A DNA stretch of 50,180 bases, taken from contig JAEULD010000203.1 in NCBI GenBank assembly GCA_016792765.1, positions 1 through 50,180 on the forward strand. The letters run 5' to 3'. Source of the stretch: Candidatus Odyssella sp. (GTDB lineage: Bacteria > Pseudomonadota > Alphaproteobacteria > Bin65). Under the pieces are notes generated by a model. The model was not told where the DNA came from and made no database searches. It worked only from the letters and a program-made list of their open reading frames with translations. How positions within the stretch are numbered: the first letter of the stretch is position 1; every line of letters begins with the position of its first letter. This document shows, piece by piece, positions 15,067 to 23,421 of the stretch. The translations under genes and the position numbers were made by a program.

Positions 15067-16128
15067 CTATCTCCAGCCCGAGCGGACGAGCTCGTAAAGG
15101 CCGATCGCGACGGCGCCGATCGCGATCGCCGCCGCCGCCAGCCCGAGCGCGCGCCGCCAGCCGGGCTTGGCCGGCGGACGCGCCGGCGCGGGCGGCGTGC
15201 CGGACGGACCGTCGAGCGGACGCGCCGGCGCGGGCGGCGCAACCGCCGCGATCTCGCCCACGAGCATCGCGCGCCATTCCTCGACCGATTGCGGGCGCTC
15301 CTCTGCCATCACCGCGAGCGCGCGGTCGATCGCGCGCAGCAGGGTTTCGCTGTAGCGCCCCTTGCCGGCCTCGGCCGCGCTCATCATGCGCGCGCCGGCG
15401 AGCCGGTCGGTCGCGTCGGTCGGACGATGGCCGGTGATGCAGGCATAGGCCGTGGCGCCGAGCGCGTAGATGTCGCTGTAGGCGCCCTGGCGGCTGGCGT
15501 TCGCGTATTGCTCGAACGGCGAATAGCCGGCCGAGACCACCGGCTGCGTGATCTCGTGCATGCCGCCGATCGCCTGGCGCGCCGCACCGAAATCGATCAG
15601 CACCGGCGAGCCGTCGGCGCGGCGGATCACGACGTTGTCGGGCTTGATGTCGCGGTGCAGGAAGCCCGACTTGTGGATCAGCGCCACGCCGTCGAGCAGC
15701 GGATCGAGCACCTCGCGGATCTCGTCCTCGGTGATCGGGCCGTGCCGCTTCAGGATCGCGCCGAGGCTCATGCCCTCCTCGAATGCCATCACGAGATAGG
15801 CGGTGCCGTTCGCCTCGAAGAAGCGGTAGAGGCCGACGATGTTCGGATGGTGGAAGGTGACGAGCGCCTGCGCCTCCTTGCGGAAGCGCTTGACGCCGAG
15901 ATCGAACGGCGCGCGGTCGCGCGGGCCGATCGGGTGGACCGAGATCGAATCGCGCCCGCGCACGGCGATCGCCGGCGGCAGGTATTCCTTGATCGCCACC
16001 GGGCGGCCGATCAGCAGCTCGGTCGCGCGATAGGTGATGCCGAACCCGCCCGCGCCGAGTTCCTGCTCGATGCGGTAGCCCTGGAACTCGTAGCCTTCGG
16101 GCAGCGCGTTGAGATGCGTGTCCGCCAT
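15067..16128 (-). CDS. Ser/Thr protein kinase with C-terminal membrane anchor (kinase 2)
   Basis: 353 residues from the ATG at 16128; the long frame further upstream antisenses or shadows kinase 3 and is rejected. Kinase domain about 16-290: GAGGFGITY, VAIK Lys47, HRDIKPDN (158-165), DFG at 179-181, SAGYSPFEQY. The linker (298-322) holds two copies of PPAPARP. One membrane helix at about 327-348 lies near the C-terminus with a four- or five-residue basic end. Like kinase 1 it has no external sensor domain. It is a close paralogue of kinases 1 and 3, and its 5' gap to kinase 3 is 89 bases. Substrates unknown. Confidence 0.88.
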   Translation of the reverse strand: MADTHLNALPEGYEFQGYRIEQELGAGGFGITYRATELLIGRPVAIKEYLPPAIAVRGRDSISVHPIGPRDRAPFDLGVKRFRKEAQALVTFHHPNIVGLYRFFEANGTAYLVMAFEEGMSLGAILKRHGPITEDEIREVLDPLLDGVALIHKSGFLHRDIKPDNVVIRRADGSPVLIDFGAARQAIGGMHEITQPVVSAGYSPFEQYANASRQGAYSDIYALGATAYACITGHRPTDATDRLAGARMMSAAEAGKGRYSETLLRAIDRALAVMAEERPQSVEEWRAMLVGEIAAVAPPAPARPLDGPSGTPPAPARPPAKPGWRRALGLAAAAIAIGAVAIGLYELVRSGWR

Positions 16129-16217
16129 CGCGCTCCTTGTTCGCGCCGGCCTCTGCGGTGGCGAAAAGCTAGCCGCCGCGTCCCGGCGCGGCAAGCGCGA
16201 TGCGCCGCGACGGCGCG

Positions 16218-18050
16218 CTATTCGATCCCCTTGTATTCGCCCTTCTCCCAGCGCCCGAAGGTCTTGCCGCCCGCGGCGGCGGTGTGCACGCCGAGGCCGT
16301 GGCGCATGCCGTCGATGAATTCGCCGGCATAGACGTCGCCGTTCGGCTCGCGCGTCGCGCCGAAGCCCCACCACCGGCTGCGGCGCATCTCGCCCTCGTA
16401 GCGCGTGCCGTTGGTCTGGATCCACACGGCCGGCCCGTCCACCATCAGGCCGACGAACTTCCCCTGCAGCTCGTGGCCCTGCGGGTAGCGGTAAACGCCG
16501 TAGCCGTTCACGTCGTTCGCGGAATAGGCGCCTTCGAAGCGCGAGCCGTCGTTGCCGAGGAACACGACGTAGCCGTGCACCTTGCCCGCGTTCATCTGCC
16601 CCTCGAAGCGGCGCTTGTCGGGCATGATCTTGATGCCGCAGCCGTCGATGAGCTTCTGCGCGTTGACCTGGCCTTCGTATTCGGTGCCGTCGGTGAGCTT
16701 GCCCTGATAGTGGCCGGAGGTGCCGTTTCGGGCGCGACCGGCGGCCCGGCGGCCGCATTCCTGGGCCGACAGCGCCTGCTGTTTCGCCGCCTGGGCGGCG
16801 CGCGCTTCGGCCTGGGCGCGGCGCTGCGCCTCGAAACCTTTCGTCGCCGCCTCCTCCGCGCGGGCACGCGCCGCCTCGACCCGGCTGCGCTCCGCTTCGG
16901 CCCGCGCCGCGTCTTCCTGCCGGCGGCGGCGATCCTGTTCCGCTTGCGCGCGGCGCCGCCCCTCTTCCTCGGCCTTGGCGCGCTCGGCCGCGACATGCGC
17001 GCGGACGAGTCCGTATCCGCCGCCCAGCACCGCCGCGGCCCCGGCCGCGAGCAGGCCGAACTGAGCGGCGCGGCGCGTCACGTGCCGCTCGGCGCGCGCC
17101 GGCGGCGGTGCCACGGCCACGGGCGGCAGCGTCGTCGGCTCGTGCGGCGGCTCGGTCGGCTCGCCGGCAGCGGCGGGCGCGGCCGGCGCGGCGAGCGCGG
17201 CACGCCATGCTTCGACGCTCCGCGGCCGGCTTTCGGGTTGGATCGCGAGCGCCCAGTCGATCGCGCGCAGCAGCGCGCTCGCGTAGCGCCCGTCCGCGAG
17301 TTCGGCGGCCGCGCGCATCGGCGCGCCGGCCACCCGGTCGGGCGCCTCGACCGGGCGCGTGCCGGTCACGCAGCAATACAGCGTGGCGCCGAGCGCGTAG
17401 AGGTCGGTCCACGGCCCCTGCTCGGCCGAGCTCGCATACTGCTCGAACGGCGCGTAGCCGGGCGAGACGATCGCGCGCGAGCTGTGGGACTTCTCGCCGA
17501 ACGACTGCCGCGCCGCGCCGAAATCGATCAGCGCCGGGCTGCCGTCGGCGCGCACGACGATGTTGGCCGGCTTGATGTCGCGATGCAGGAAGCCGGCCGC
17601 GTGCACGCGCGCGATGCCGTCGAGCAGCGGATCGAGCAGCGCGGACAGCTCCGCCTCGGAAAGCGTGCGCTGCGCCTTCAGGATCTCGGCGAGGCTCGCG
17701 CCCTTCTCGTAAGCCATCACGAGATAGGCGGTGCCGTTCGCTTCGAAGAAGCGATAGACCTGCACGATGTTCGGGTGGCGGAAGCTGACGAGCGTCCGCG
17801 CCTCGTTGCGGAAGCGCTTCAGGCCCCAGCGGAAGGTTTCCTCGTCGGCCGGCAGCAGCGGGCGGACCGCCAGCGTTCCGGCGTCCCGCGCCGCGATCGA
17901 GCCGGGCAGGAATTCCTTGATCGCCACCTGGCGGCCGATCATCGGCTCGGAGGCGAGATAGGTGATGCCGAAGCCGCCCGCGCCGAGCACGCGCTCGATG
18001 CGGTAGCCGTGCAGCTCGTGGCCTATCGGTAGCGCGTGCAGATGCGCCAT
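16218..18050 (-). CDS. Ser/Thr protein kinase with membrane helix, coiled coil and MORN repeats (kinase 3)
   Basis: 610 residues. Kinase domain about 16-288: GAGGFGITY, VAIK Lys45, HRDIKPAN (156-163), DFG 176-178, SPGYAPFEQY. A Pro-rich linker (289-322) leads to one membrane helix (about 329-351). Beyond it is an Ala/Glu/Arg coiled coil (352-430), then about 160 residues of MORN repeats (YEGQVNAQKLIDGCG, RFEGQMNAGKVHGY, RFEGAYSANDVNGYG, YEGEMRRSRWWGFG, YAGEFIDGMRHGLG). The coiled coil and MORN part should face the periplasm, where MORN could bind lipid or protein. All catalytic residues are kept. First of three tandem kinase genes. Confidence 0.88.
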   Translation of the reverse strand: MAHLHALPIGHELHGYRIERVLGAGGFGITYLASEPMIGRQVAIKEFLPGSIAARDAGTLAVRPLLPADEETFRWGLKRFRNEARTLVSFRHPNIVQVYRFFEANGTAYLVMAYEKGASLAEILKAQRTLSEAELSALLDPLLDGIARVHAAGFLHRDIKPANIVVRADGSPALIDFGAARQSFGEKSHSSRAIVSPGYAPFEQYASSAEQGPWTDLYALGATLYCCVTGTRPVEAPDRVAGAPMRAAAELADGRYASALLRAIDWALAIQPESRPRSVEAWRAALAAPAAPAAAGEPTEPPHEPTTLPPVAVAPPPARAERHVTRRAAQFGLLAAGAAAVLGGGYGLVRAHVAAERAKAEEEGRRRAQAEQDRRRRQEDAARAEAERSRVEAARARAEEAATKGFEAQRRAQAEARAAQAAKQQALSAQECGRRAAGRARNGTSGHYQGKLTDGTEYEGQVNAQKLIDGCGIKIMPDKRRFEGQMNAGKVHGYVVFLGNDGSRFEGAYSANDVNGYGVYRYPQGHELQGKFVGLMVDGPAVWIQTNGTRYEGEMRRSRWWGFGATREPNGDVYAGEFIDGMRHGLGVHTAAAGGKTFGRWEKGEYKGIE

Positions 18051-18129
18051 CGCCGTACTCCTTCGGTGCGGCGAGGGCTGGTTGAGGGGGATGGAGGCCC
18101 GGCGCGGGCGGAGGTCGCGGGATTGCCGC

Positions 18130-18615
18130 TCAGACCGCCGCGCCGAGCCGTCCGTATTTGCCGCGGTAGTATAGTAGCGGCGCGCCGTCCCGCTTGTATG
18201 TGAAGGACTTCACCTCGCCGACGACGATGATGTGGTCGCCGCCGTCGTGGATGCGGTGCGTCGCGCATTCGAACACGGCGAGCGCGTCCTTGAACGCCGG
18301 ACAGCCGACGCCGCAGAAGTCGATCGTCATGTCCTTCCACTTGTCCTCGGACGGGCGCGCGAAGTGGTTGGACACGTCCTGCTGCTCGGCGGCCAGCACG
18401 TTCACCGCGAAATGGCTCGCCTGCTCGAAATGCGCGAACGAGTAGCTGCGCCGGTCGAGGCAGAACAGCACCAGCGGCGGATCGAGCGAGACGCTGGTGA
18501 ACGAATTGGCGGTCAGCCCGATCGGCGTGCCCTCGTTAGACATCGTCGTGACGATCGTCACGCCGGTCGCGAAGGTGCCGAGGGCGTTGCGGAAGTCGCG
18601 GATATCGATGCTCAT
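18130..18615 (-). CDS. Flavin reductase-like, FMN-binding split-barrel protein
   Basis: 161 residues, standard size. The sequence FRNALGTFATGVTIVTT, then IGLTANSFTSVSLDPPLVLFCL and HFAVNVLAAEQ are the hallmark of the flavin reductase / flavin-binding split barrel family, with the GLTANSF region at the flavin. Such proteins supply reduced flavin to two-component monooxygenases, using NAD(P)H, in the cytoplasm. No matching monooxygenase is adjacent; the LLM monooxygenase is 9 kb away. It is 79 bases upstream of kinase 3 on the same strand, so it may share its promoter. Confidence 0.87.
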   Translation of the reverse strand: MSIDIRDFRNALGTFATGVTIVTTMSNEGTPIGLTANSFTSVSLDPPLVLFCLDRRSYSFAHFEQASHFAVNVLAAEQQDVSNHFARPSEDKWKDMTIDFCGVGCPAFKDALAVFECATHRIHDGGDHIIVVGEVKSFTYKRDGAPLLYYRGKYGRLGAAV

Positions 18616-18775
18616 GCGCGGCGGCCTCTCCTCGGCGGCATGAGATAGGGGATGCTGCCTATCGGGTCAAAGGGGCCGTTGGGGCGGCCGGGTTGCGCGC
18701 GGCGCAAGGCGATGCCGCCGGCTTGCGCCGTCGACGCCCGGTGGGCAAGGTTGCGTCGGCCGCGCAAGGGCAGCC

Positions 18776-20212
18776 ATGACCGAATCCACGGCGCAACGCT
18801 GGATGCGCGCGACGTTCCGCGCGCTGCGCGACTCGGTGCGCTTCGTCGGCGAGAAGGCGCAGTCGTCGCACGTGCGGCTCGGCGTGACCGGACTTTCCGG
18901 CGCCGGCAAGACCGTGTTCACGACCGCCCTCGCCCATGCGCTGCTGCATGCGCGCCACGCGCCGCACGAACTCGCGTTCCTCGACGTCGCCCATCGCGGC
19001 CACGTCGTCGGCGCCGCGATCGAGCCGCTGCCCGGCCTGCCGCCGTTCCCGGTCGCGCGCAACGTCGACCTGCTGGCGTCGGCGGCGCCCGCATGGCCGG
19101 CCGCGACGACGGCGCCGAGCGGCCTGCGCGTCGTGCTGCGCTTCGCGCCGCAGGGGCCGCTGCGCCGCGCCTCCCCGGAAGCCGAGCTCAGGATCGACAT
19201 CGTCGACTATCCCGGCGAGTGGCTGGTCGATCTGCCGCTGCTCGACCAGGACTACCGCGCCTGGTCGGCGGCGACCTGGGCCCGGCTCGCCGACGCGGGC
19301 AGCGAGGGCGCGCGCGCTTTGAGCCGGGCCTGGTGCGCCGACGCGAACGCCGTGCCCGGCCCCGACGGCGTCGACGCGCGCGCCCGCGCCTACGGGCGCC
19401 TGATGCGCGAGCTCAAGGGCGACCGTTTCGGCTGGGCGTGGCTGACGCCGGGCCGTACCGTCACCTGGAGCGAAGAGGAATGGATCGGCAGCGGCTGCGC
19501 GTTCTTCCCGCTGCCGCCCGAGGCGCTCGGGCCGGGCCCGGTCTTCGCCGCGCTCGGGCAGCGCTACCAGCGCTACGTCGAGACGCTCGTGAAGCCGTTC
19601 TATCGCGATCACCTGCGCAATCTCGACCGGCAGATCGTGCTCGTCGATCTGCTCGGCGCGCTGGCGCGCGGGCCGGAGAGCTTCCACGGCATGCGCGAGG
19701 CGCTCGGGCGCATCCTCGAGCATTTCCGCTACGGCGGCTGGCGCCTGTTGCAGCCCTTGCTCGGGCGGCGCATCGGGCGCGCGATGGTGGCCGCCGCCAA
19801 GGCCGATCTCGTGACCGCGAGCCAGCTTCCGGCGCTGCGCAGCCTGCTGCGCGAGACGGTGGATTGGAGCGTGATGAAGAAGCTCAAGGACTATCAGCAC
19901 GCGACCGAGGACCGCACCGACTATTTCATCGGCTGCGTGGCCTCGATCGTCTCGACCGAGGAGCGGCTGGCGACGTTCGGCGGCGTGCAGGTGCCGGTGC
20001 TGCGCGGCCGCGTGCAGGGCGCCGCGCTGGAGCAACTGCTGGTGCCGAGCGACGTGCCGCCGGCGCTGCCGCCGCCCGCGCGCTGGCCCGAGCGCGGCTA
20101 CCAATACTATCCGTTCGCGCCGCCCGATCTTTCGGCGTTCGCGGATCGCGCGTTTCCGCATCTCGGCCTCGACAAGGCGCTGCAATTCCTGATCGGAGAC
20201 AAGGTGGCATGA
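18776..20212 (+). CDS. ycjX: YcjX-family P-loop NTPase
   Basis: 478 residues, matching DUF463/YcjX. The Walker A is GVTGLSGAGKT at about 36-46, followed by family segments DIVDYPGEWLVDLPLL (a Walker-B-like region) and KKLKDYQHATEDRTDYFIG. YcjX and YcjF are a conserved pair tied to envelope stress responses in Enterobacteria, with YcjX a GTP/ATPase of unknown substrate. The 3' end overlaps ycjF by 4 bases (ATGA). It is divergent from the flavin reductase and kinase cluster across 160 bases that show no clear promoter. Confidence 0.88.
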   Translation: MTESTAQRWMRATFRALRDSVRFVGEKAQSSHVRLGVTGLSGAGKTVFTTALAHALLHARHAPHELAFLDVAHRGHVVGAAIEPLPGLPPFPVARNVDLLASAAPAWPAATTAPSGLRVVLRFAPQGPLRRASPEAELRIDIVDYPGEWLVDLPLLDQDYRAWSAATWARLADAGSEGARALSRAWCADANAVPGPDGVDARARAYGRLMRELKGDRFGWAWLTPGRTVTWSEEEWIGSGCAFFPLPPEALGPGPVFAALGQRYQRYVETLVKPFYRDHLRNLDRQIVLVDLLGALARGPESFHGMREALGRILEHFRYGGWRLLQPLLGRRIGRAMVAAAKADLVTASQLPALRSLLRETVDWSVMKKLKDYQHATEDRTDYFIGCVASIVSTEERLATFGGVQVPVLRGRVQGAALEQLLVPSDVPPALPPPARWPERGYQYYPFAPPDLSAFADRAFPHLGLDKALQFLIGDKVA

Positions 20213-21228
20213 GCGGGAACGGCCGTCCCGAGCCGGGCCTCTACAGCCTCGACGCCGCGGAGACGGTGGCGGCCGAGAAAACGGTCGTCGTGGAGCCGCC
20301 GCCGGTCGAGATGCCGCCGCCGGCGCGCCGGCGCTACGGCCGCTGGTTCGCCGCGCTCGCGCTGGCCTTCTTCGGGGCGGCGCTGGCCTACGACGCGGCG
20401 CAGTTCCTCGCGCGGCTGTTCGCGTTCTCGACCGTGGCCGGCGCGGCGGCCGCGGCGCTGCTGGCGGCGGCGCTGGCGGCCGGCTGCGTCTGGATCTTCG
20501 ACGAGATGCGCCGGTTCTACGCCCTCAGGACCGCCGACCGCGTGCGCGACGCGGCGGCGCGCCTGCGCGACAGCGCGAGCCACGCGGAAGGACTCGCGCT
20601 CATCAACCGCATCCTGCCGGCCCTCCGCGGCAACATCGCCGCGCACGACAGCGCGGTGCGGCTCCAGGCGCTGCTGCGCCACACCCACAGCGGCGCCGAC
20701 GTGCTGAACCTGTTCGCGCGCGAAGTGCTCGATCCGCTCGACCGGCAGGCGGCGGCGCGCGTCTCGCGCGCGGCGCGCGACACCGCGCTCGGCGTGGCCG
20801 CAAGCCCGGTCGCCGCGCTCGACGCGGTGATCGGCACGGTGCGCGCGCTGCGCATGATCCGCGAGGTGGCGACGATCTACGGGCTGCGCCCCGGCACGTT
20901 CGGCGCGTTCCGCCTGATGAAGCGCGCGCTGCTCGACGGGGCCGGCTTCGGCACCGCCGACATCGCCAGCGACGTGTTCACCGACGCGATGAGCGGCCTC
21001 GGCATCCGCGCCACCGGCATGGTCGCCGGCAAGCTCGGCGAGGGCGTGTTCGCCGCCGTGCGCATGACGCGCCTCGGCCTCGCCGCGATGCAGGCCTGCC
21101 GCCCGATCCCGTTCGCCGACGAGCGCCGCGTCGCCGCGCTGCGCCGCGAGCTGGTGACGCAGGTGTTCACCGGGCTCCTTCCGCGCCGGCGGCGTGCCGA
21201 GATCGAACGCGCCGGGCCGCAGGCATAG
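20209..21228 (+). CDS. ycjF: YcjF-family membrane protein (TIGR01620/DUF697)
   Basis: 339 residues from the ATG at 20209, overlapping ycjX. The N-terminal cytoplasmic tail is acidic and Val/Pro-rich (AETVAAEKTVVVEPPPVEMPP), followed by two membrane helices (about 45-65 and 73-95) and a C-terminal DUF697 region with EVATIYGLRPGTFGAFRLMKRAL. It is the usual partner of YcjX in the inner membrane. The DNA end GCCGGGCCGCAGGCATAG is followed at once by an inverted repeat. The YcjF call rests on pairing, topology and the DUF697 segment. Confidence 0.85.
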   Translation: MSGNGRPEPGLYSLDAAETVAAEKTVVVEPPPVEMPPPARRRYGRWFAALALAFFGAALAYDAAQFLARLFAFSTVAGAAAAALLAAALAAGCVWIFDEMRRFYALRTADRVRDAAARLRDSASHAEGLALINRILPALRGNIAAHDSAVRLQALLRHTHSGADVLNLFAREVLDPLDRQAAARVSRAARDTALGVAASPVAALDAVIGTVRALRMIREVATIYGLRPGTFGAFRLMKRALLDGAGFGTADIASDVFTDAMSGLGIRATGMVAGKLGEGVFAAVRMTRLGLAAMQACRPIPFADERRVAALRRELVTQVFTGLLPRRRRAEIERAGPQA

Positions 21229-21230
21229 CT

Positions 21231-21255
21231 GGGGTCAAATCATCGGCTTGACCCC
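21231..21255. terminator. Inverted repeat GGGGTCAA/TTGACCCC
   Basis: A perfect 8 bp stem (21231-21238 with 21248-21255, 9-base loop) stands 2 bases after the ycjF stop and 48 bases before the antitoxin gene. There is no T-run. It could end ycjXF transcription or serve as operator for the toxin-antitoxin pair; the sequence does not decide. Confidence 0.45.
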
Positions 21256-21303
21256 ACCTCGGATCGGATCCAGATTCGGGATTTCCGGCGCCAAAGGTAC
21301 GCC

Positions 21304-21546
21304 ATGGCAGACGTGAAGGTACGGAAGCTCGAGGACCGGGTCGTGGAATTCCACAGGCGACAGGCCGCGAAGGCCGGCCACAGCCTCGAGGCCGAGCTGC
21401 GCAAGGTCATCACCGATGCGGCGAATGTCGCTCGGCAGAAATGGGTGCTGGACATCCAGCGCCGCCACGAGCGGCTGCGCAAGAAGTACGGCACGATGCC
21501 GGACAGCACGCCCGGCATCCTCGCCGAGCGCGAAGGCCGCGAATGA
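21304..21546 (+). CDS. FitA/VapB-type ribbon-helix-helix antitoxin
   Basis: 80 residues. The N-terminus VKVRKLEDRVVEFHRRQAAKAGHSLEAELRKVI has the strand-helix-helix pattern of FitA-like ribbon-helix-helix antitoxins, where the first strand docks in DNA and the dimer represses the operon. The Lys/Arg-rich C-terminal half would wrap the toxin. Its stop overlaps the toxin start by 4 bases (ATGA). Antitoxin first, toxin second is the normal order. Confidence 0.83.
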   Translation: MADVKVRKLEDRVVEFHRRQAAKAGHSLEAELRKVITDAANVARQKWVLDIQRRHERLRKKYGTMPDSTPGILAEREGRE

Positions 21547-21953
21547 TCGTCATCGACGCGACGGTCGCCGCGAAATGGTATCTTTTCGAGGCGGACTCGC
21601 CGAAGGCGCTGACGGTCGCGGGCAGCCCGGAAGATTTGTTCGCTCCGGATTGGATCGAAGTCGAAGTCGCGAGTGCCATCGCGCGGCGGCACCGGATGGG
21701 AGGCGCGACCCGCGCAGACGCGGAGGCACTGATCTCCGATTGGAGGCGCGACATCGGCCTTGGCCGCATCGTGCTACAGCCTTGGCAACAGCTTCTCCCC
21801 GAGGCCGCAGATTTGGCGCTGACGATCGCCCATGGCTTGGTCGATTGTCTCTATTTGGCCTGTGCGAAGCGGCTTGGCGCACTTCTCTTGACCGCCGATG
21901 ATAAGCTTTATCGGCGCGCGGCGCCTGTCTATTCGTCCGTGAAGCTTCTGTAG
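21543..21953 (+). CDS. VapC/FitB-type PIN-domain toxin
   Basis: 136 residues from the ATG at 21543. It has the PIN nuclease acidic set: Asp5 in VIDATVAAKW, Glu41 in EVEVASAI, Asp101 in HGLVDCLYLACAKR, and Asp119/120 in LLTADDKL. Such toxins cut specific RNAs, often initiator tRNA, and are held inactive by the cognate antitoxin. No residue appears lost, so it should be active. It ends 4 bases before the convergent acyl-CoA dehydrogenase stop. Confidence 0.88.
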   Translation: MIVIDATVAAKWYLFEADSPKALTVAGSPEDLFAPDWIEVEVASAIARRHRMGGATRADAEALISDWRRDIGLGRIVLQPWQQLLPEAADLALTIAHGLVDCLYLACAKRLGALLLTADDKLYRRAAPVYSSVKLL

Positions 21954-21956
21954 CGG

Positions 21957-23162
21957 CTACAACGTCCGTCCGATCAGCTCCTTCATGATCTCGTTCGTTC
22001 CCGCGTAGATGCGGTGGACGCGCGCGTCGGCCCAGGCGCGGGCGATCCAGTATTCCCACATGTAGCCGTTGCCGCCGTGGAGCTGGAGGCAGGCGTCGAG
22101 CACCTTCTGCTGCAATTCGGTGGTCGAGAGCTTGACCATCGCCGCGGTGCGCATGTCGCAGGCGCCCTCGGCGTGCAGCCTGATGCAGCGATCCATGAAG
22201 TGCCGCGCGATCTGCACCTCGGTGACGAGCTCGGCGAGCGTGAAGCGCGTGTTCTGGAAGTCGAACACGCGCTGGCCGAACGCCTTCCGCTCCTTCGTGT
22301 AGGCGATCGTCTGCTCGAGCGCCGCTTCGCAGGTGGACACCGCGCGCACCGCGACGATGAGGCGCTCCTGCACGAGGCCCGACATCAGCAGGCGCCAGCC
22401 CTCGTTTTCGCCGCCGAGCCGATTGTCGACCGGAACCTTCATGTCGTCGAAATAGAGGACGGCCGTGTCCTGCGCCTTGTTGCCGATCTTCTTCAGGCTC
22501 TTGCTTTTCTGGTAGCCGGGCGAATTCGTGTCGACGAGCAGCAGCGAGACGCCGCGCGCGCCCTTGGCCGGATCGGTCTTGGCGACGAGCAGGCAGAGAT
22601 CGCCGACGATGCCGTTGGTGATGAAGATCTTGGAGCCGTTGACGACGTAGTGGTCGCCATTGCCGTCGCTCGAGCGCACCGCGCTGGTGCGCACGGCCTG
22701 GAGGTCGCTGCCCGAATCGGGCTCGGTCATGGCCACCGAGGCGATGATCGAGCCGTCGGCCATGCCCGGCAGGTAGCGTTGCTTCTGCGCCTCGGTGCCG
22801 AATTTGATCAGGAACGGCGCGACGATGTAGGAGTGGAGATCGAACGACGGCCCCGCAATGCCGGCATTGGCCAGCTCCTCGATCACGATCGAATCGTAGA
22901 CGAAGCCGGCCTCGGCGCCGCCGTAGTCCGCGGGGATGCTCGTGCCGAGCAGCCCGGCCGCGCCCGCCTTGGCCCAGATCTCGCGCGGCGCGATGCCCGC
23001 CTCCTCCCACGCCGCGTAGTGCGGCAGCATCTCCTCGGCGACGAAGCGCTTGACCGATGCGCGAAACATGTCGTGCTCGGAGTCGAAAATCTCGCGCGGC
23101 AGCCAGAGCGGCGTGGCGCCCTCGCCGGGGCGGGTATGTGCGGCGGAGCCGGTATCGGGCAT
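21957..23162 (-). CDS. Acyl-CoA dehydrogenase
   Basis: 401 residues from the ATG at 23162, eight bases after a GGGAG ribosome binding site; a GTG at 23171 lies too close to that site. Full-length family member: N-terminal helical domain, middle barrel with AMTEPDSGSDLQAVRTSA, and C-terminal helices with GHGGNGY-like LHGGNGYMWEYWIARAWADARVHRIYAGTNEIMKELI. In this group the catalytic base often lies in the late YAGTNEI segment, here Glu in NEIMKEL. It oxidises an acyl-CoA to the enoyl-CoA with FAD in the cytoplasm. Chain length or branching preference is not readable. Confidence 0.9.
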   Translation of the reverse strand: MPDTGSAAHTRPGEGATPLWLPREIFDSEHDMFRASVKRFVAEEMLPHYAAWEEAGIAPREIWAKAGAAGLLGTSIPADYGGAEAGFVYDSIVIEELANAGIAGPSFDLHSYIVAPFLIKFGTEAQKQRYLPGMADGSIIASVAMTEPDSGSDLQAVRTSAVRSSDGNGDHYVVNGSKIFITNGIVGDLCLLVAKTDPAKGARGVSLLLVDTNSPGYQKSKSLKKIGNKAQDTAVLYFDDMKVPVDNRLGGENEGWRLLMSGLVQERLIVAVRAVSTCEAALEQTIAYTKERKAFGQRVFDFQNTRFTLAELVTEVQIARHFMDRCIRLHAEGACDMRTAAMVKLSTTELQQKVLDACLQLHGGNGYMWEYWIARAWADARVHRIYAGTNEIMKELIGRTL

Positions 23163-23421
23163 CGAGATCACTCCCTGGGCATCGAGGCTGCGCGGAATAG
23201 CGGGACCCGGTGCCGATTGACAAGCTCCGTAAGCGGCGGAGCCCGCACGAGAAAAAGAGGGTTAAACCGCATGTTAACACTCTTTTCACCCTTGCGTCGC
23301 GGTCGGCCCCCGCTAACAATGCGCGCGGTTTGCGGGGGGCGAACCGTTGCGGCACGATCGCCGGGCATTCGGGCACGCATGCCCCGCCATCGTACCGGAA
23401 TCACGTCCGACAGGATCGGGA
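23163..23421. other. Divergent intergenic region between acyl-CoA dehydrogenase and bpt
   Basis: 259 bases, AT-richer in the middle. It contains GTTAA (23261-23265) and TTAAC (23274-23278) as a small dyad, an A-run before it and a run of pyrimidines after it. Promoters for both genes must lie here, but no -35/-10 pair is convincing. Confidence 0.45.

Noticed and set aside
23262..23278. CtrA-like box TTAA...TTAAC
   Set aside because: The spacing is 8 bases and not the usual 7, so the match is imperfect and could be chance.
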